Source: Patescibacteria group bacterium (GTDB lineage: Bacteria; Patescibacteriota; WWE3; UBA101185; UBA10185). Taken from it: a stretch of DNA of 7,257 nucleotides. Where the stretch lies: contig JAKLGS010000036.1 in NCBI GenBank assembly GCA_022710505.1, positions 1 to 7,257 of the forward strand, read 5' to 3'. The notes under the pieces are model-generated. The model worked only from the letters and a program-made list of their open reading frames with translations. It was not told the origin of the DNA and searched no databases. Shown here piece after piece: positions 4,772 to 7,257 of this stretch; within the stretch, counting starts at the first letter, position 1, and every line of letters begins with the position of its first letter. Both the position numbers and the translations under genes were made by a program.

Positions 4772-5307
4772 TCTTCGGGTAGTTGAAAATTTACAAATAC
4801 ATCCTGAACGTCATCATTATCATCAAGCTCGTCTAATATTCCTTCCAAACTTTTTGCCGCTGAAGAATCAACCTCGATAGTGTAACTCGGATTATCTGGA
4901 TCCGGTGAGAAGATATACGCAGTGCTTCCTAAACCACCTAAAGAACCCCCGTGTTTACTGAATATATTTCTCACTTCAGCCACAGTTCTATTTATGTTGT
5001 CTGTCAAAGCTTTAATATAGAAAGCCTCTCCGTTAGGTCCAAAACCTTCGTAGATAGTCTCAAAAAAACTAACCGAACCACCCTGACCCGAGCCTTTATC
5101 TATTGCCCTGTCTATGTTTTCCTTAGGCATTCTTGCTTCTTTTGCGCGCTCAACTGCAAGCCTTAAAGTAGGATTTGAATCTACGTCAGCACCATTTTTT
5201 GCTGCGACTGATATTAACCTACTCATTTTTGAAAATATTTTGCTTTTCTTAGCATCCGTAACTTCTTTTTTTCTTTTTATATTAGCCCATTTTGAATGTC
5301 CTGACAT
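4768..5307 (-). CDS. yebC: YebC/TACO1-family protein, compact form
   Basis: YebC/PmpR/TACO1 proteins were first described as DNA-binding regulators. More recent work shows that members of the family help ribosomes through difficult stretches such as polyproline. The N-terminal signature is textbook: GHSKWANIKRKKEVTDAKKSKIFSK at residues 3-27, then NPTLRLAVERAKEARMPKENIDRAI (45-69), YEGFGPNGEA (86-95), TDNINRTVAEVRNIFSKHGG (102-121) and GSTAYIF (127-133). The C-terminus also matches (LDELDDNDDVQDVFVNF). The protein is only 179 aa against a usual 235-250: the roughly 60-residue block expected between GSxAYxF and the end is missing while both flanks are kept. First gene of the operon; a TGC-TAATAT extended -10 ends 7 nt before the ATG and there is no Shine-Dalgarno, so the mRNA is probably leaderless. 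Confidence 0.95.
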   Translation of the reverse strand: MSGHSKWANIKRKKEVTDAKKSKIFSKMSRLISVAAKNGADVDSNPTLRLAVERAKEARMPKENIDRAIDKGSGQGGSVSFFETIYEGFGPNGEAFYIKALTDNINRTVAEVRNIFSKHGGSLGGLGSTAYIFSPDPDNPSYTIEVDSSAAKSLEGILDELDDNDDVQDVFVNFQLPEE

Positions 5308-5314
5308 AGAAGAT

Positions 5315-5323
5315 ATATTAGCA
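5315..5323 (-). promoter_or_regulatory. Extended -10 promoter of the yebC-ruvC operon
   Basis: The reverse strand reads TGC-TAATAT followed by 7 nt and the yebC ATG. The TG one base before the hexamer is the extended -10 motif, which can replace a good -35. The predicted transcription start falls on or next to the ATG, so the message should be leaderless. The only -35-like element, TTGAAT, is 20 bp upstream and too far to count. Confidence 0.5.
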
Positions 5324-5376
5324 CACTTTAATTACTTTTTATTCAAAAATATTATTAACTTTTTAGAAATCGCTTA

Positions 5377-5404
5377 TTGACAAATTTTTATATTTTTATA
5401 TGCT
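5377..5404 (+). promoter_or_regulatory. Promoter of the TPR gene
   Basis: A perfect TTGACA (5377-5382) is followed, after 16 bp, by TATGCT (5399-5404, four of six to consensus). Transcription should start about 7 nt later, right at the ATG at 5412. This argues that the upstream in-frame ATG at 5400 lies inside the promoter and is not used. Confidence 0.55.
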
Positions 5405-5411
5405 ATCACTT

Positions 5412-6104
5412 ATGAGTTTTAGCCTAGCAGTACTAACAAAAAAGGCTATTGAGGCGTCATTAAAGCAAAAATGGGCCGAAGCAATAAGCTTAAATTCCGA
5501 TATATTAAAAGCATATCCCAATAATATTGATGCAAAAATTAGACTTGGAAGGTGTTATCTTCAAACAAAGGATTTTACAAAGGCTAAGAAAATGTTCAAA
5601 GAGGTTTTAGAGAAAGACCCAATAAACTCCATCGCCTTAAAAAATTATGATCTAGCGAAAAATCAAAAAACTGAATGTAATGGAAATGGAACCAAATTAA
5701 GTACAAAAGCTCTGTTAAAAGAGCCGGGAACCTCTTGTGAAGCAGTATTCCAAGTAATTTCTAAAAATGTTAAAAAAGGCGATATTACCTCAGGTGAGGA
5801 ACTACCTGTAAAGATAAAAAAGAATAAAGTGGAGATTTATTTTGATAGAAAGAAAAAATCAATCCTAATTGGTGAAATTACAGATGAGTATATTGCTCAA
5901 AGATTAACGTGCGCTGTAGAAAAGCATTCTAATATCAAGGTTACTTACATAAAATGGGACGACAAAGATATTACTGTTTTAATAAAAACATCTGTACCTA
6001 TCTTTAAACCTGATAAAGTAGAGATTAGACCCTATTTGAGAAAAGGCACTATAGAAGAACCCGAAATGGAAATCGAAATAGAAAGTGAAGAGGAAATTGA
6101 ATAA
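5412..6104 (+). CDS. TPR protein with a C-terminal basic/beta domain
   Basis: Two tetratricopeptide repeats are visible at about residues 7-37 (KKAIEASLKQKWAEAISLNS...YPNN) and 38-71 (AKIRLGRCYLQTKDFTKAKKMF...DPIN), with a partial third helix after them. TPRs are protein-binding scaffolds. After a short polar linker comes LLKEPG (about 101-106) and a Lys-rich, probably beta domain (to about 205; KVEIYFDRKKKSILIGEI, KVTYIKWDDKDITVLIKTSVP). The end is strongly acidic (EEPEMEIEIESEEEIE). I recall similar TPR-plus-'EPG' proteins from candidate-phyla and related genomes, but no function is known to me. No signal peptide, so probably cytoplasmic. The ATG at 5412 is chosen over 5400 because the promoter -10 covers 5399-5404. 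It is divergent from yebC, and its stop is only 4 bp from the converging 270-aa gene, leaving no room for a terminator. Confidence 0.85.
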   Translation: MSFSLAVLTKKAIEASLKQKWAEAISLNSDILKAYPNNIDAKIRLGRCYLQTKDFTKAKKMFKEVLEKDPINSIALKNYDLAKNQKTECNGNGTKLSTKALLKEPGTSCEAVFQVISKNVKKGDITSGEELPVKIKKNKVEIYFDRKKKSILIGEITDEYIAQRLTCAVEKHSNIKVTYIKWDDKDITVLIKTSVPIFKPDKVEIRPYLRKGTIEEPEMEIEIESEEEIE

Positions 6105-6108
6105 ATAA

Positions 6109-6921
6109 TTACCTCAGATCGTCGTCTCCCATTATATTATCAATATATTCCGTTTTTGGTTTTTCTTTCTTATTTAAGGGCTTTTCTACATTTTTAACTA
6201 TAATTTCTTTTTCGTCCTGCTCTTTTTTTACAAATTTCGTACTTTTATCGCCATGGCTGATAGGACCGGAAGGTTTTTTTACAATTTGTTTATCTTTTAT
6301 AGGTTTTTTAACTGTACTGACTTTTAAATTAGTTTTTTCATTTAATTCCTTAACTTCTGGTCGAACATGTACGCTTGATTCTTTATTTTCATTAAAAACC
6401 CTTTCTAATGAGGCAAAAGGTACCTTGGGATTTTGTGCGGGAATTAAGGCAGACGCTCTGTTGTTTAACTCTGCTTTGTGATACTCCGCGGAAGCGTCCG
6501 ATATCTTGTAAGTACCGATATCTGTCAATAAATACCACTTACCTTCCTTCTTTGTTAAAACACCTTCTACAGTCTTCCTCTCTACCCTATCTATTTGTTT
6601 AAAAATTTGTCTTCCTGAATCGGTAAATACTTTTAAAATATCTCCATAAACGAGTTTAGATTTTGCAGCGTAATTTGACGGAACTTCTGTCTTTCTTCCG
6701 TCTTGAGCTATTAGGTTCTGACCGTCAAAAACACCTTCTGTTCCGGGTATACTTTGATAATGAGCTCTTCTATCTTCGCTCTCCAACAATTCGATAGCAT
6801 TTTGAACCTTATCCAACTGATTTAAAGCAGCTTGTACTAAATTTTTTATATTCTCATACTTCTTTTGATAATTTCCCTGAAAATCAAAATTATCTTTAGT
6901 TTGTTCATTATTTTCTGACAT
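6109..6921 (-). CDS. Coiled-coil and basic-tail protein of unknown function, secretion-locus neighbour
   Basis: A 270-aa soluble protein in three parts. Residues 18-50 form a likely amphipathic coiled coil (YENIKNLVQAALNQLDKVQN...). Residues 58-165 form a compact beta-rich core starting EGVFDGQNLIAQDGRKTEVPSNYAAK, then KLVYGDILKV, a FKQIDRVERKTVEGVL turn and a second strand set to about 160. Residues 180-260 are low-complexity, Lys/Glu-rich and probably disordered, ending IDNIMGDDDLR. I recall the GVFDG...VP.NYA.KS.L..GD core as recurrent in candidate-phyla genomes; its role is unknown to me. It is co-transcribed with the ATPase-like gene upstream (3 bp gap); a GGAGGAG site embedded in that gene's end lies 8 nt from the ATG, a strong start call. 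Confidence 0.85.
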   Translation of the reverse strand: MSENNEQTKDNFDFQGNYQKKYENIKNLVQAALNQLDKVQNAIELLESEDRRAHYQSIPGTEGVFDGQNLIAQDGRKTEVPSNYAAKSKLVYGDILKVFTDSGRQIFKQIDRVERKTVEGVLTKKEGKWYLLTDIGTYKISDASAEYHKAELNNRASALIPAQNPKVPFASLERVFNENKESSVHVRPEVKELNEKTNLKVSTVKKPIKDKQIVKKPSGPISHGDKSTKFVKKEQDEKEIIVKNVEKPLNKKEKPKTEYIDNIMGDDDLR

Positions 6922-6924
6922 TTT

Positions 6925-7257
6925 TTACTCCTCCGTACTCTCTAAATTTATATCCTTCTTAACTTCATTTATATTTTTTTCTGAATACTCCTGAGCAATG
7001 GCCAGACCTTTATCAAATCTTGTGGTAAGCCACTTATTAATTCTTCCCTCTACCACATCTCTTTGCACCGCGTACTTTTCTCTACTTCTTTGTAACACTT
7101 TTTCTCTATTATTAGTTTTTTTAACCATAAAATCATCAGCCCAAGGAACTAGTATTTTAGCTGAAAAAGGATGAGAGGTCATCCCATCCACCATTAGCTT
7201 AGTGTACACCTGAAATCTTTCCAACGATATTATATCCTCCTCACCAAAATAAGGAGC
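6925..7257 (-). CDS. C-terminal end of a putative VirD4/TraG-type secretion ATPase, 5' truncated by the window edge
   Basis: The frame stays open to the right edge: in-frame codons before the TTG at 7222-7224 read APYFGEEDIIS, so that TTG is an internal Leu rather than a start, and the GAGGAGG before it encodes Glu-Glu-Asp. The visible 110 residues contain ISLERFQVYTKLMVDGMTSHPFSAKILVPW, which resembles the segment after the motor core in VirD4/TraG-type coupling ATPases of candidate-phyla bacteria (a Tyr-x-Lys-Leu-Met-x-Asp-Gly...PFSA pattern). A charged helical tail follows (NNREKVLQRSREKYAVQRDVVEGRINKW...), ending acidic. Walker motifs would lie outside the window, so the assignment rests on resemblance of the tail alone. 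It shares an operon with the 270-aa protein. Confidence 0.5.
   Translation of the reverse strand, partial: APYFGEEDIISLERFQVYTKLMVDGMTSHPFSAKILVPWADDFMVKKTNNREKVLQRSREKYAVQRDVVEGRINKWLTTRFDKGLAIAQEYSEKNINEVKKDINLESTEE
6928..6934 (-). promoter_or_regulatory. Shine-Dalgarno inside the end of the upstream gene
   Basis: The reverse strand reads CGGAGGAG-TAAAAA-ATG. The strong ribosome site for the 270-aa gene overlaps the last Glu codons of the upstream gene, whose TAA is at 6925-6927. This arrangement suggests coordinated, roughly equal translation of the two proteins. Confidence 0.6.

Noticed and set aside
4951..5380. Forward frames opposite yebC
   Set aside because: They overlap the well-conserved YebC coding sequence and its promoter and resemble nothing.
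5400..5402. Upstream ATG as the start of the TPR gene
   Set aside because: It lies inside the -10 hexamer implied by the perfect TTGACA at 5377, so the transcript would begin after it; the ATG at 5412 fits better.
7222..7224. TTG as a true start for the last gene, with GAGGAGG as its ribosome site
   Set aside because: The frame continues open to the window edge with sensible residues, the spacing is 11 nt, and the sequence resembles the end of a larger ATPase.

Overview
The window is AT-rich, densely packed bacterial DNA. It most likely comes from a candidate phyla radiation (Patescibacteria) genome, perhaps Microgenomates-like. This rests on low GC, short overlapping genes, several likely leaderless transcripts, and two protein types I recall as typical of that group: a protein with a 'GVFDGQN...VPSNYAAKSKLVYGD' core, and a short TPR protein with an LLKEPG-type C-terminal domain. 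No rRNA marker is present, so the assignment is inference.

Layout. Bases 1-71 are probably the tail of an upstream gene. rnhB (RNase HII, 84-884, +) follows and carries an unusual insertion of about 60 residues. A hairpin (907-938) separates it from two leftward genes: a 101-aa orphan (951-1256) and a Xer-type tyrosine recombinase (1400-2428). A 12-base G run (1343-1354) lies between those two. Bases 2429-3459, about 1 kb, hold no convincing gene but much structure. This includes a perfect palindrome 73 bp upstream of xer, a G-run cluster, a 40-bp pure A/T tract, a perfect DnaA box (TTATCCACA), three direct repeats at an exact 24-bp period, and a 23-bp palindrome. To the right is a leftward operon, yebC-ruvC-membrane protein (5307 to 3460), with overlapping or 1-bp-spaced genes. 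Divergent from it is a TPR gene (5412-6104, +), which converges with only 4 bp on a second leftward pair. That pair is the end of what looks like a VirD4/TraG-type ATPase (7257 to 6925) and a coiled-coil plus Lys-rich protein (6921-6109).

How the genes fit together. RNase HII, RuvC and the Xer recombinase act at different steps of genome maintenance: removal of ribonucleotides and primers, Holliday junction cleavage, and dimer resolution or site-specific recombination. YebC is a translation or regulatory factor commonly found next to ruvC. The right edge belongs to a type IV secretion or DNA-uptake-like locus.

The most interesting part is the 1-kb non-coding segment, which has the composition of a replication origin or an equivalent DNA-transaction site next to a recombinase gene. 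A second theme is transcript architecture. The yebC, TPR and xer genes each have a -10 hexamer ending only 7-8 nt before the start codon and no Shine-Dalgarno, as expected of leaderless mRNAs. The 101-aa gene and the 270-aa gene have clear AGGAG-type sites.
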